DNA from: Tachypleus tridentatus
Taxonomy: Eukaryota; Arthropoda; Merostomata; Xiphosura; Limulidae
Assembly: GCF_004210375.1 (NCBI RefSeq)
Contig: NC_134830.1
Coordinates: forward strand, 62,057,576 to 62,121,575
Direction: 5' to 3'
Length of the DNA: 64,000 nt
Part shown: piece after piece, positions 11,833 through 23,779 of the stretch
How the letters are laid out: each line of letters starts with the position of its first letter
Position numbering within the stretch: the stretch's first letter is position 1
Translations under genes and position numbers: made by a program
The notes under the pieces: generated by a model
The model's database searches: none
Told to the model about the DNA's origin: nothing
Seen by the model: only the letters and a program-made list of their open reading frames with translations

Positions 11833-13482
11833 ACCCCTATATCTCGTAAATTTCATTACCAAAGAAATAATAGCTTATTAGATAAAATTAATGTAACAGT
11901 TATTACTTCTAGAGAGTTGTATTTAAAAAATATATTTTGAAGAACGTTGTTTGTGTAACAAACTTGTAAAATGAAAAACAGATTTTGGTATATCCAAACT
12001 GCACGTGCGTAGCCATACGCTATAAAAATGTGACAGATATATTGGTTTTTTGGGTGTTTATTTATGCACGACTGTTATGAAAAGCAAGCGTATGACTGGA
12101 CACACACAAAAAGTGAAGAGCAACAAATCCCGTGTTTGTTGCTCATAAAAATCTTACTATAATGGACGCAAACGCAAACTAACGTGGCAGGGGTTTAGTT
12201 TAGAGAGAGAGAAATCGTAAGAATTCTCTCTCCAACTGGGGTGTTCAGGAACGTTGTGGTTCCTCTTCGTCCCCTTCGTGAAAGGTTATTAGGTTTAGTT
12301 TTCTTTATTTATTTATTAAATAATTTTTTACTCTTTTTTGGGTGAAGGAGGTCATTTTTAATGTTATCCTAGACCGAGGCAAAGGCAGCACCGGAGAGAA
12401 CGGCAGGTCCCGTCCCGAAAGGCAGAAGTCAAAGTAAATATGAACATGAACTCAAACGACCCGAATCAGGGTCTGGCAATAAAGTTGCCTGGGCTGGGAT
12501 CTAAAAATCCAATGCCTAAGTTTTTGCTGTGGGGAAACGGGAGTGCCCCGAGAAAACCCACTTTCACAAGACAGGCGCCGAAACTATAATTGACGTAACC
12601 TATATATATATGTATGTGACCAAAATAATAATATGTGGCGCCATCTGTTAAATGGTTCCACAAACACAAGCTAATAAAAAAACAATATGCGCAACAACCA
12701 CAATTTCAACCACAACTTTCACTACTACTGCACTTGAGGGTTTTATTATATCTTTATTTATATCATTTACAAATATAGTACTAAAAATTGAGATATTAAA
12801 AAAGTAACTATTATTTTTTCAAATCCTTTTGTTTTTTTAGAAAATATTAACTTTTCTAAATTTATTTTGTTATTGAAGTGTCAATACTAGGCTTAGTGAT
12901 TACTAGCACAAAACAGCCGTACGTAGGGCAATGTTTCTGCTAGTTTAATTTAGTATTCTTGAATTGTTTAAATATGATACGTTTTATGATCAATAGGTTA
13001 CTCATTATTTGTTAGTTTTTAAATACAAAATAACATAATGGCCTATCCGTACTGTAGCCACCACAGGAATCAAAATCCTATTTTTAATCTTATAAGTCTT
13101 CAGACGTATAGCTGAGCCACGAGGGTCGGTAAAGAGTAAGCAATTTTTGGTCAGTTGTTGTTTATTATTAAGTGAATGATTTTTTATTCCAGAAAATGAT
13201 AAAACATCTCTGAATTATAAATCGCGTATGAAAACAAATGTTTTTTAAACTATCTACACAAGAATAACATAGTGGTTTTAAGTCTTAATTTCATAAAAGT
13301 CTGCTAAATTAACAGCTGTATAAATCCTGATATTAGGTTATTGTTTTGTTTGTTTCTGAATTTTGTTTCTTCTAAAGTGATAAAACAATATTTAACTACA
13401 ACGACGTGTTTCTTGAACTAAAACGTTAAAACAATAATTAATGCACAGTTGATTTTATTTTCGGAAACAGTTTCTGTGTTGG
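11833..13482. other. Intergenic sequence with a GC-richer repeat-like block
   Basis: Mostly AT-rich. Between about 12116 and 12600 it is GC-richer, with two short hairpins (GAGCAACAAA...TTTGTTGCTC; AGAGAGAGAAAT...ATTCTCTCT). GGGGAAACGGGAGTGCCCCG, followed by AGAAAACCCACTTTCAC, resembles a core seen in dispersed animal repeats. No gene is supported. Confidence 0.4.
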
Positions 13483-13494
13483 TTAACAAGCTAG

Positions 13495-13767
13495 TGCCCG
13501 GCATAGCCTGGTGAGCTATGGCGTGCGACTCGTAATCTGAGGGTCGCGGGTTCGCATCCCCGTCGCGCCAAACATGCTCGCCCTTTCAGCCGTGGGGGCG
13601 TTATAATGTGACGGTCAATCCCACTATTCGTTGGTAAAAGAGTAGCCCAAGAGTTGGCGATGGGTGGTGATGACTAGCTGCCTTCCCTCTAGTCTTACAC
13701 TGCAAAATTAGGGAAGGCTAGCGCAGATAGCCCTCGAATAGCTTAGCGCAAAATTAAAAAAAAAATT
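13495..13767 (+). repeat. Thr-type SINE, full length, 11-bp target duplication
   Basis: GTGCCCGGCATAGCCTGGTG head, CTCGTAATCTGAGGGTCGCG, B box GGTTCGCATCCC and an A-rich tail. TTAACAAGCTA flanks both ends (13483-13493 and 13766-13776). Confidence 0.92.
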
Positions 13768-14369
13768 AACAAGCTAAAAAATAATCATTAGAATATAACT
13801 AGTTAAATTATTAGCTTCCTCTGTTTATATAAGTATGTAACTATTTTATTGGAATGTTAGTATAAAATGTTTACGAATTCAGTCACTTTAACTTTCGGAA
13901 GGACGATAAAAGCATATCCGTGTCTTTGGGAAGGATGTAGTTTATTTTTAGAGCCATACCTCGAAAATCGGAAGCATACATACGCGAACGCTGGTTCAGT
14001 CCACGTAGAATGTATGTTAACTGTTTTAGATCTTGTACATATTGGAGTTGTTTTAAGCACATATGTACTTACTTAGTAAAGTAAACTCCATTTTGTCTCA
14101 TACTCTCTATTTTCTTTTATTGATTCACTTAATGTTCTAAAACCAGAGAAAAAACATTTTTTTTTTTTTTTACAAATGCACACGATTATTTCAGAAGAGT
14201 CGTTAATACCTAAACACTTAAACTTCAAATATATTTCCATCTCCTCTGAGTATAGGTAAAAATTAGAAAATAGATAATACAGTATTTGTTTTGAACACTC
14301 GCTGAAAACTACGCAAGAACTATTTACACCGGCAATCCCAAATTTTCAACTGATGCTTGATTTTACACT

Positions 14370-14545
14370 CACATGCTAGAAAGAAGGCAGTTAATCAAAT
14401 CACTCACCGCCAACTTTTGGGCTACTATAATCGAATGTTAGGATTTATCTGTCATTCTTATAACTTACTCACGGCCTCAAAGTGTGCGGGGAAAATGCAG
14501 CAAGGGGACGCAACCCATGGGCCTTCGGATTCACAAGCCAAAACA
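14370..14545 (-). repeat. SINE relic: Thr-type body with a His-like head
   Basis: Minus-strand pieces include CCAAAAGTTGGCGGTGAGTG (body) and a head with GGCTTGTGAATCCGAAGG, whose loop would hold a GTG (His) anticodon. Probably a composite or a third family sharing the body. Confidence 0.45.
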
Positions 14546-14649
14546 TTAATTAGTCTACACTAGACCTAAGTATGATTCAGACGTAACCGTTTGTAATTCT
14601 TACTTGTGAACTATACAGAAGGCTGCCGGTTGATAGCATCCGCCGCCTG

Positions 14650-14806
14650 AAGCTGATACTTTTAACCGAATAATAGAATTCACTGTCACCCTTATAATGC
14701 ACCCATATCCGAAAATGCAACGCGTATTTAGTAGCACGACGCTTCGAACTTGGAACCTTCAGATTCTTAGTCCTGCATGCTAACCACAAGATCATGCTCA
14801 AGTCCA
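14650..14806 (-). repeat. Leu-like tRNA-derived SINE
   Basis: On the minus strand, GAGCATGATCTTGTGGTTAG (A box region), GGACTAAGAATCTGAAGG (loop CTAAGAA, anticodon AAG) and GTTCCAAGTTCGAAGC (B box) precede a body with GGTGCATTATAAGGGTGAC. Confidence 0.5.
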
Positions 14807-14924
14807 GGAGGCTTTAAAAAATATATAGATTCTTGAGCGATGTACGTGGTAATGACACTTATTTAGTCATATTGCTCTGTTTATATCGTATATTCCAAAA
14901 AAGTATAAATGTATAATTTGTTTG

Positions 14925-15034
14925 GTTTTAGAATAAAGCCTCATTGGGATCACTGGATTCACGGTGAGGAATCGAACCATGTATTTTAGTGTCATAGGTC
15001 CGTAAACTTACCACTGTTCCACCGGAGGGACATG
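14925..15034 (-). repeat. Val-type SINE, minus strand
   Basis: Head on the minus strand: CCCTCCGGTGGAACAGTGGT, GTTTACGGACCTATGACACT, B box GGTTCGATTCC. Degenerate tail at the left. Confidence 0.65.
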
Positions 15035-15497
15035 AATACATGACTATGTCAAAAATATCGTTTATAATCAAATACGTTAAGTTATGATAAGTTTCTCAAG
15101 ATTAGCATTAAATAAAAATGTAAAATAGTTTTTGATAAGTAATATAACTTCAAAGTGCTGACATTTTTATATATTTACGTCAGAGTTATTGAACATAAAA
15201 ATATAATATTGTTTTATCTATTGTCGTAACAATGAAGTCACACTCTCAACACAGTTTGAAAGTATATATGGTAAATTAATTCTGTGGATTTGTTTCTCTA
15301 ATGCTTAAGTTACATCGACGTATTATTATCTTTTTATTTCTTTACAGAATATATAGGCTGTTTAAAAGAATTATGTTTTGGTTAATGTTCCCACAGAGAC
15401 AAATTCGTTTTAAAACGTATAAACATATGTAACTCTATGAACAAATTTATATGTCTCGAATTAATTAACTTGCAGGTATCGAAGGACTGTTTATATG

Positions 15498-15722
15498 TTT
15501 TTGGAATTTCGCGCATAGCTGTTCGAGAGCTATCTGCGTTAACCGTTTCTAATTTAGAAGTGATAACCTTGAAGAAAGGAAAGCTAATTAAATACACTAA
15601 TCTCCAACTCTTGGATCACTCTTTATCAACGACTAGTGGGATTGATCGCCACGTTATAACGTCTCCATGAGCATGTTTAGAGACGGAATTCCAGCTCGCG
15701 ATTCAGATTGCCAGGCAGGTTC
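15498..15722 (-). repeat. Thr-type SINE, heavily diverged, minus strand
   Basis: GGAATTTCGCGCATAGCTGT at the left, then a recognisable body (CAACTCTTGGATCACTCTTT; GACTAGTGGGATTGATCGCC). The head is scrambled (CAGCTCGCGATTCAGATTGC). Confidence 0.75.
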
Positions 15723-15833
15723 CCTGACCAGAAATACATCACTGGAATACTAAAATGTATTTTTTTCTGTAATAGCGAGATTTTTCTTACGGCTTTTTAT
15801 CGTATAATGCTTTACGTAGTGATGCTTTTTGAA

Positions 15834-15852
15834 TATATATATATATATATAT
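15834..15852. repeat. (AT)n microsatellite
   Basis: A short alternating AT run; no association with a coding feature. Confidence 0.8.
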
Positions 15853-16017
15853 TGTTTAATGAATAAAAACTGAATCTTCAACTTTCAAGATGTTTTAAAC
15901 TAAACTTAACGTCATACACGTAAGCAGGAAAGATTCGAGGAGTTTCAGTCTAGCCCCATATTTTTATGATGTAAAAAGATTATGCTTTTATAGCTATAGT
16001 GCAGATGCTTATGGTAT

Positions 16018-16900
16018 TAGATTGTCCAGAAATAAATGTCGGAATACTTACTATGGCATTTAGATGCCAAATATTGAGTAATTTATCATTGGTTGGCTGG
16101 TTTAATCCAACGTTTGTCGCTTACAAGGTATTTTAATTGTCTGCTGTTTCAACTCTACCCAGAGTTTGTTTAACAACCCCCAAGGCAGCATGGACAAGAA
16201 GGACTTTCGTCTGCTTTTCCTCTACGATTTCAAACTTCGACGAAAAGCTACTGGAACTACCTAAAACATCAACCAGGCATTTGGCCATGTACCTGTTACT
16301 GAACGTATAGGTTTCAACATGGAGATGAAAGTCTTGAAGACCACGAAGGTCGTGGAAGGAAGCCATCCTTAGATGAAAACACATTAAAAAAAGCAGTTGA
16401 GACAGACCCTCACACAATAGTACATGAGCTTGTAAAAAGCTAGGCATAAGCAAATCAACATTGCCAACCACCTGAGTGCGATTGGAAAGACGAAAAAGTT
16501 GGATAAGTGGCTTCTGGATGAGCTAACTGAAGATCAACAAAATCGGCGTCATGAGACATATCAAAGATGACGCTCCAAAAATTGAACGAATTGGGAATGG
16601 AGGTTCTGCCTCATCCACCTTATTTGTCAGATACAGATTTTCATTTTCTCAAGTAGTTTGACAACTTTTTGAACAATAAACGCTTTCAAAGTCAGGCAGC
16701 TGCAGAAGAAGCTTTCAGGGAGTTCATTGACCATAGAAACTCTGATTTCTACAGCAGGGGCATAAACAGCATCGTTACACATTGGTAAAAGTGTGTTGAA
16801 GCAAATGGTGCTTACTTTGATTAAAACATGTTTTACAACACTGGTTTATACTTTTCTAAAATTTGCAGTTCAAAAACAACATTTATTTCTGGTCAACCTA
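16018..16900 (+). mobile_element. Mariner element with TIRs and an internal deletion
   Basis: Left end TAGATTGTCCAGAAATAAAT and reverse-complemented right end TAGGTTGACCAGAAATAAAT form TIRs at TA. Pieces of a plus-strand mariner transposase lie between: MDKKDFRLLFLYDFKLRRKA at about 16190, LDKWLLDELTEDQQNRRHET, then VLPHPPYLSDTDFHF and EFIDHRNSDFYSRGINS. The middle with the first two catalytic Asp residues is deleted, and several stops and frameshifts are present. It cannot make transposase; both ends remain, so past mobilisation in trans is conceivable. The minus-strand frame at 16133-16471 is its shadow. Confidence 0.85.
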
Positions 16901-17285
16901 ATATTTAACCTTCTTTATATTGTCTACATTCTTCTGATGAAGTAATAGTATTTTCTGGCTTAAAATAGTCGAATGAAATGGCTTCTGTTGACACTTTGTA
17001 ACTGGGATTCTGAAGCCTTATTGCTACTGTCAGTTTTTGTAGGCCGGATTCTTTACAGTCGGTGTTTGTAATGTGTTGGCGACAAATTTCAGCAATTAAA
17101 AAACAGCAACACAGTCCACAATTTAGACCTCCGTAGCATTAACATGCTTTTCCTGTTGGTTGTGCTTTGCCCAATATGTATTGATTTTTGATATCACAAA
17201 TTAGAACCCTCCTTCAAACACATTGCGTACGGGCTTGAATAGGCGCATTTCTTAAAAACAAACGTTGTGTTGTGCTTCCGAAGCT

Positions 17286-17412
17286 CCCCCAGTGGCACAG
17301 CGGCATGTCTGCATACTTGCAACGTAAGAAATCCGGTTTCGATACCGGTGGTGGGCAGAATCTATATAGCTAGCTTATTAGGTGATCATTGTGCTTAAAT
17401 ACAGATAAACAA
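17286..17412 (+). repeat. Val-type tRNA-derived SINE
   Basis: TCCCCCAGTGGCACAGCGGC, ACTTGCAACGTAAGAAATCC, B box CGGTTTCGATACCGG, and an AAATACAGATAAACAAAAC end. A good match to the family. Confidence 0.8.
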
Positions 17413-17879
17413 AACTTCCGAAATATTTGAAAACTGAGTTAATGTAATTTTATTTTGGAAAATTATAATTATACGCATGATGTTAAAATTGGAGCATATG
17501 TGTACAGTCGTTGATATTTTGAAAGTCTTAATACTTGGATTTGTAATTTAAAGAGTTTCGGATGCAAAATATGATACCACTAAACACACAGAAGGAGACA
17601 GATCAGTGTCCAAATTGAAATGTCGTATTTGGAAACACTCCTTTGATACGTAAATTTTTAGGGATACCCATGTAGCAGTCACTCGGGTTATTTGCCATAC
17701 TGATATATTTTGTGTGTCTGTGTGTGTGACCAAATATTAAGCCTCGTACCTAACATTATGGCATTATGGAATCACAACCAGTTTCGTCTATAAATAACTT
17801 CGAAAAGTTTATTTAAAAAGTCAATGACTTGATAACGCGATCATTTGTAATTCTATCATCTGTGCCATGTACACAGTCC

Positions 17880-18149
17880 TTTTTTTTAAATTTCGCGCAA
17901 ATCTACACGAGGGCTATCTGCGCTAGCCGTCCCTAATTTTGCACTGTAAGACTATAAGGAAGGCAGCTAGTCATCACCGCCCACCACCAATTCTTGGGCT
18001 GCTCTTTTCTCAATGAATAGTGGGATTGATCGTGACATTATAACACCCACGCGACTGAAATGGCAAATATTTTTGGTGTGACGGGGATTTGAACCCACGA
18101 TCCTAAGGTTACGAATCGAGTGCCTTAATCACCTGGCCATGCCGGACCT
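17880..18149 (-). repeat. Thr-type SINE, minus strand
   Basis: GGTCCGGCATGGCCAGGTGA head on the minus strand, B box GGTTCAAATCCCC, standard body and T-run at the left edge. Confidence 0.88.
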
Positions 18150-18754
18150 TGGAGATTATAACTTGAGCATACGATGAAATAATACAAATTACTGGTAAGT
18201 GCTAAATTATCGGTTATATTTCTTCTGGTCCTTAACGGAATGAAACATACATTTAAAACTCAAATGTATTTCAAAATATTCATATGCCTTACATACGTAA
18301 CGCACTTCGATAATCTCGGGACAAACAATTTAATGTAACCATTTTCTGTGATATTGCGAAAAGGGCACATCGATACCAAATACTGTCTGTGCTGAAGACT
18401 TAAACATGTCATTGTATATGTTGGGATGTAAGAGTTAAACATAATTTTATATTTATACAAGCTTTCGTATGTTGAAAGATATAAAACCTCGTTTCCCCAT
18501 CTGGCTCTAAACGTACGCTTTATTGGTCGATTTTCTTTGATCACTATAAGGAATACAGATAAATTCTTGGTACGGACACAAAGCAATATTTTTCGATACT
18601 ATAATTTTTAGAAGGCTTGAGGCCAGAATAAGCATTGAATAAAATCATCGTTGTAGTTACTCAGTCAAAGCTATCGATACTGAATTACACTGAAGAAATA
18701 CAAACGACTAAAATACGTTAAAGATAATGGTCTATCGTTCAGTTTGAAACTTGA
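18150..18754. other. Intergenic sequence, no supported gene
   Basis: A 108-codon minus-strand frame at 18260-18586 has no recognisable motif and is probably chance. Confidence 0.4.
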
Positions 18755-19025
18755 ATTTTTTTTTAATTTCGCGCAAAGCTACTCGAGGGATATCTGCGCT
18801 AGCCGTACTTAATTTAGCAGTGTAAGACTAGAGAGAAGGCAGCTAGTCATCACCACCCACCGCCAACTCTTGGGCTACTCTTTTACCAACGAATAGTGGG
18901 ATTAACCGTCACATTATAACGCCCCCACGGGTGGGAGGGCAAGCATGTTTGGTGCGACCGGGATTCGAACCCGCGACCCTCGGATTACGAGTCGAACGCC
19001 TTAACACACTTTGCCATGTTGGGCC
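18755..19025 (-). repeat. Thr-type SINE, minus strand
   Basis: GGCCCAACATGGCAAAGTGT head on the minus strand, CTCGTAATCCGAGGGTCGCG, B box GGTTCGAATCCCGG and a complete body. Possible imperfect target duplication (AACTTGAATT / AAGCTTGATT). Confidence 0.9.
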
Positions 19026-20175
19026 TGAAGAAGCTTGATTAAAAATTATCTGAAGTTAATTAACTAATTTCATGAAATGTTTCTTTTTTAATTAAAAGAA
19101 ATATTCGACTATATGCGTTCGAAACTGCTATGTTTAAAAATGTAATTTGTAGGAACTTGTTGTGGATATCTTCGTAGAGGTCCTGGTGGCCTAAGTTGAT
19201 CCATATTTCTTTGTTTTCCTGTTTCCTTGAGAAGAAAAGGAGCATCACTATCTCGGAAATTCTAAATTTTCGATCCGAACGTATTTTTATAATACGACTG
19301 TATGAATATCTTGCATTGGAAAATACTATTACATGCCCTTCTCAAAAACAATAAATCATCGGTAGCATCACACTACCTACGAACGCCACCAAACTAAAAT
19401 TAAAGTTCTGAAACATATCATTCCTTCACTATTAAAAAAGTTATAAAAAGTTGTTGTCACTTGACTTCTTGATTTGCATATTCAAAATCATTATAACGCA
19501 CTCAACCCTCTGTTCATAACGTCTAGAAACTTTAGAGTTTGTAGGGTTTCTTTTAAAGTAAAGCAATTTTGTGCTATCTATTGGGTCCACCTCTCAGAAA
19601 CTAACCCTGAAACTCGCTGCTGTCCCGAAAACACTCCAGTGTTGAAAGTATTAATTTTCAGCAGATTGGGAGTCCTTTGAAAATATATTTTGATTAAATA
19701 TATAGGGATATGCATGTTTCTGGTACTATATGAAGTACGATCGTGGAAGAAGCTTTTGGATATTTTTAATTTTTTCATATACTCTGATTTTTTCCTTTTA
19801 TTATCTTGAAGACCTTGCAACGATTCAAGCTCACGTACAATACTATTATTCTCAACCATATGTTTACCACTAGTTACTCAGCTAAAGAGTAGTAAGCGCA
19901 CAAAAATATTTTTTGTATGTCAGACACAAGAGTTGCGAATTTGATCCAAGTATACTGTATTAAAAAAAAAAAGAAGTATTTTACGTTTCATAAAGACTGC
20001 GCCAGAGGAGGGAACCATTACTAACCTAATCTTATATTTGACCTCATTAAATATCTCATTTAAATATTATAAAATACAAAATTATTTTACTGTGACTTTT
20101 AATATTTTCTTTTTGTATGTAGATTTCTTGCAGATACTTTATGAGTCAATACTGAAAACCATTGCTAATAATATC
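19026..20175. other. Intergenic sequence, no supported gene
   Basis: AT-rich. Short frames at 19060-19248, 19474-19680 and 19578-19859 carry no motif I can name. Confidence 0.45.
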
Positions 20176-20190
20176 AATGCTACACTCCTA

Positions 20191-20478
20191 TTGGGCCCAG
20201 CACGACCAGGTATGTTGAGGAGCTCGACTCGTAATCCGAAGGTGGCGGGTTCGAATCCCCGTCACACCAAACATGCTCGCCCTTTCAGCCATGCGGGCGT
20301 TATAATGTGGCGGTCAATCCCACTATTCGTTGGTAAAATAGTAGTCCAAGAGTTGACGGTGGGTGGTGATGACTAGCTGCCTTCCCTCCTCTAGTCTTAC
20401 ACTGCCAAATTAGGGACGACTAGCGCATATAGCCCTCGTGTAGCTTTGCACGAAATTCCAAAACAAAAAAAAACAAAC
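20191..20478 (+). repeat. Thr-type SINE with a shared 5' flank
   Basis: TGGGCCCAGCACGACCAGGT head, CTCGTAATCCGAAGGTGGCG, B box GGTTCGAATCCCC and a long A-rich tail. It is preceded by AATGCTACACTCCTA, also found before the copy at 21495. Confidence 0.9.
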
Positions 20479-21494
20479 TTCTATTGAGCAAAACTAATTT
20501 AGTTATTCAGTATCTTTGTTTCAGATAAAAATTTATAGTATTTCAAAAATAATACGCAATATGTCGCGAAAGTTTGTCCAGGAGAGTTACGATTGTTACG
20601 TGTTACAGCTACTAATTGTAAGATAAATATCCAGAGAGCTGTATATATAAAAGGCGAATTTTGTACTTTATCAGACTAAACTGACTGTACCACTATGCTG
20701 AGAAAAAAAACATATTTGTGTGGATTGTAAACTAATAATTTACGGCTTATAGCTTCCCATCAGGACAGAATCGAGATGAAAGACAAAACGGGAATTCATG
20801 TTACATCATTCGCAGGTATGTCTAAGTACAAAATTTTATGTCTGTCGAGTTGTTCAAGTAGGTCAACAGAACCTTTTTTTTTCCCGTGCACGGTTGGCGA
20901 ACTTTGAAAAGCATGTAAAGAGAAAGAGAGAGAAAAAAAACAACAGAAGACATCATTATTGCATTATCATAGAAACGTTGGCTAGAACTGATGACACGGG
21001 ATCGCTATTTATTTGTAGGTAGTTTGGGTCATTGAACATAAAATTCGTTTTGGTAGTAGTGAATTCTGTAAGGAGTTGCTAATTGGTTGCTGGGAGTGTG
21101 TATCAATGGGTTGAGGTCTCGGATTTAAAGTTCTAAAGCTATCCTGCCCCGGCAATCATTATGGAATTCATTACCACCAAAACTACCTACAATTAAATGG
21201 CAAATATGGCAATCCCGTGTCACCACTTCTAGCCCCAATTTTTACCACACAGATTGAATCTCAAGCGATCATTTCAGCCTTACACTACCGCAGTATATTG
21301 TATATGCAGTGGAACATTTTTCTGCGGGCATTTGTCCATAATAAGTAAGGCCCACTATAAAGAAACAGCGTGAGTGCTCGTGGTGAGCCTAGACACTCAG
21401 TTTTACCTGGTTATCATAATTTAATGAAAGCACTCTATAGATAATCTTTGGCCAATCACCGTTGAAAAATCAATATTATTAATGCTACACTCCT

Positions 21495-21780
21495 AGTGAG
21501 TCCGGCATGACCAGGTGGGTTGAGGCGCTCGATTCGTAATCCGAGAGACGCGAGTTCGAATCCCTGTTGCACCAAACATGCTCGCCCTTTCAGCCGTGGG
21601 GGCGTTATAATGTGACGGTTAATCCTACTATTCGTTGGTAAAAGAGTAGCCTAAGAGTTGGCGGTGGATGACGGTGACTAGTTCCCTTCCCTCTAGTCTT
21701 ACACTGCTGAATTAGGGACGGCTAGCGCAGATAGCCCTTGAGAAGCTTTGCGCGAAAATCGAAAACAAGAACAAACCAAA
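21495..21780 (+). repeat. Thr-type SINE with a shared 5' flank
   Basis: GTGAGTCCGGCATGACCAGG head, TTCGTAATCCGAGAGACGCG, B box AGTTCGAATCCC, full body and an AAAACAAGAACAAACC tail. The upstream AATGCTACACTCCTA matches the flank of the 20191 copy. Confidence 0.9.
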
Positions 21781-22285
21781 AAAGGCCGCAGGCCCAACAG
21801 ACTTCTGCAGGAACTAAGTTACACCTGCCCAGAAGGCGGGCTTTTTCTACTAATACTTATAATTGTAGAAGTCAAAAATCATCAGTTATGAAGCACTGAA
21901 AGACTTGCGAACTCAGTAAAAATAAATTTATCGCTACATACGAACCTTAAAAAGAAAACAGAGTTGTTCTGTACAATCGATTATATTAATACATAATTAG
22001 TGTTTTAAACGAGTAAACAGAATAATATATTTAAAGGAATATGACAAAAACGTGAGAAGCTGAAGTCCAAAGATGATGATTGAATTCAAAATGGGAATTA
22101 CTGAAGAAATTAAGCCATTGTTTCATAAACATTTGTATTATACAAGCTGCCGAAAATTCATAAATTAAGTTACTATATTAGACCAACAATTTATATTTAC
22201 CTTGTTATGATCAAAGGCTGTTGATGCCTTTACTTTGTTAATATTTAATGATAAATTTATTAAGCTTTTGAGTTATCTAAAAGAG

Positions 22286-22394
22286 TTCCCCGCTGAGACA
22301 GCGTTAAGTCTTCCGATTTACAACGCTAAACACAGGGGGTCGATTCCCCTCTGTGGACAAAGCAGATATGGCTTTGCTTAAAAACAAACACGCT
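22286..22394 (+). repeat. Val-type SINE
   Basis: TTCCCCGCTGAGACAGCGTT, GATTTACAACGCTAAACACA, B box GGGTCGATTCCCC, then ATGGCTTTGCTTAAAAACAA. Confidence 0.75.
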
Positions 22395-23395
22395 AAAGAG
22401 ATTTACATCAAAACCTGAAATTTGATGATAAAGTCCTTTTCTTTAAGTTAGTCTAGACGCTGAACTGATGTTGACGAGTATTTAATGAAATGACACGTAC
22501 TTGTGTATAGTGATGTGAGAATTTGTTTTCTCACATATTGAACAATCTAATGTAACTAATTACTAAAAAACAAAAGATATTTAATGGAGAGGACTATAAA
22601 CAAAAGTATGGGATTACTTTTGTAATCTTTTTGTAAAAAAAAACTGTTCAAATTACATTGCCTTTTACTGGATTACACGAAATAAAAATTAAAAAAACAA
22701 CTGCAGAGTTAGAAGAAAAAAGTTCCCTAACAGGTACGACTTACTTGTACCTTTAAGCTCACTAATAGAATACAGAACATTTTTTGAGGTAAGGGCAGAG
22801 GTGCTATACCTAAACACTCCAACAATATGTTAAAATATCTATCTGTCCCCTGCATCATTTTCATCAGCATCTGAAGGAACACGTTGATTCTTGAGACGAT
22901 AATTTGTCAAGCATGGTGACCACGAAATTGCATTCAAAAACTTATCCATAATAATAATTATAAAAGAAAAACAGGTTGTAAATACAACTCAAAATAGCGC
23001 TGTTCATAAAAAAAATGAAAGCTAAGATATGTCAAATTCTTGGTTCTATTAGTTCTGGAAATACCTTGATATATGTGTATAAAGTTCTAGATTTATACAG
23101 AACGTTAGAACCCCTTCTCGTAAATGAAAACATAAAAACAAAAAATATACTGCATTAAACTTTTCTAAAGCAGACACTCACGAAGAAAATAGCTTCCAGT
23201 TGTCCACAGAATGGTTACAAGTTCTTCAGATGTTTGGGCTTGTTGAATAATAACAGAGCAATAACAAAATTATGCTAACTACCATCCTATAATAAGTTAT
23301 TTTAAAGTAAAGAACCTTGACATTTATTTTTTCTAGCTTGTATATTCGTGATTTTAATTATTTCAACCAAAGAATAAGAAATTAAAAATGAGTTG
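22395..23395. other. Intergenic sequence, no gene seen
   Basis: AT-rich. A small hairpin GTGAGAATTTGTTTTCTCAC lies near 22525. Nothing else is recognised. Confidence 0.45.
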
Positions 23396-23399
23396 TTGC

Positions 23400-23690
23400 A
23401 CCATCATTATTAGATCACATGGAACATAGACATGCTGGTGTGATTAACATGAGAGCTCTCCATTACGTTCATGCTTCCAAAAAACTGATGGTAGACAACA
23501 GTACCTCTGCTTATCCACATCTTGATCTGTTCATGATGCCACTGACCTTCCTCTTTCTTGGCATCCCTCTACTACACCTTGAAGAATTCCCTCCTCCAGA
23601 AAATTATATCTCATGACATGACCAAAGAAACCCAATTTCTTGTCACAATGACGACATCTAATGTTAGCCAGCAATCACCCGTTTGGTTCA
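23400..23690 (-). pseudogene. LINE reverse-transcriptase C-terminal remnant
   Basis: The minus strand reads RHCDKKLGFFGHVMRYNFLE, then EGILQGVVEGCQERGRS, followed by stops and shifts. FFGHVMR...EGxxxGxxEGxRxRGR is the typical end of non-LTR retrotransposon reverse transcriptases. Only this fragment is left. The plus-strand frame at 23419-23616 is its shadow. Confidence 0.6.
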
Positions 23691-23779
23691 CAACTTATAA
23701 CACTTTGGCTTAACCTTAAAGGTGTTTGTTCACCTTTTCTTTTAATTAGTATTGTCGAGAAAACCCACTTGTAGAGAAA

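Noticed and set aside
16133..16471. 112-codon minus-strand open frame
   Set aside because: It is the antisense shadow of the plus-strand mariner transposase remnant, which has recognisable family motifs.
20038..20376. 112-codon frame ending in the SINE at 20191
   Set aside because: Its C-terminal half is SINE sequence (Thr-type head and body read as protein), a pattern that recurs in other SINE copies.
23419..23616. 65-codon plus-strand frame
   Set aside because: The opposite strand carries a clear LINE reverse-transcriptase ending (FFGHVMR...), so this frame is a shadow.
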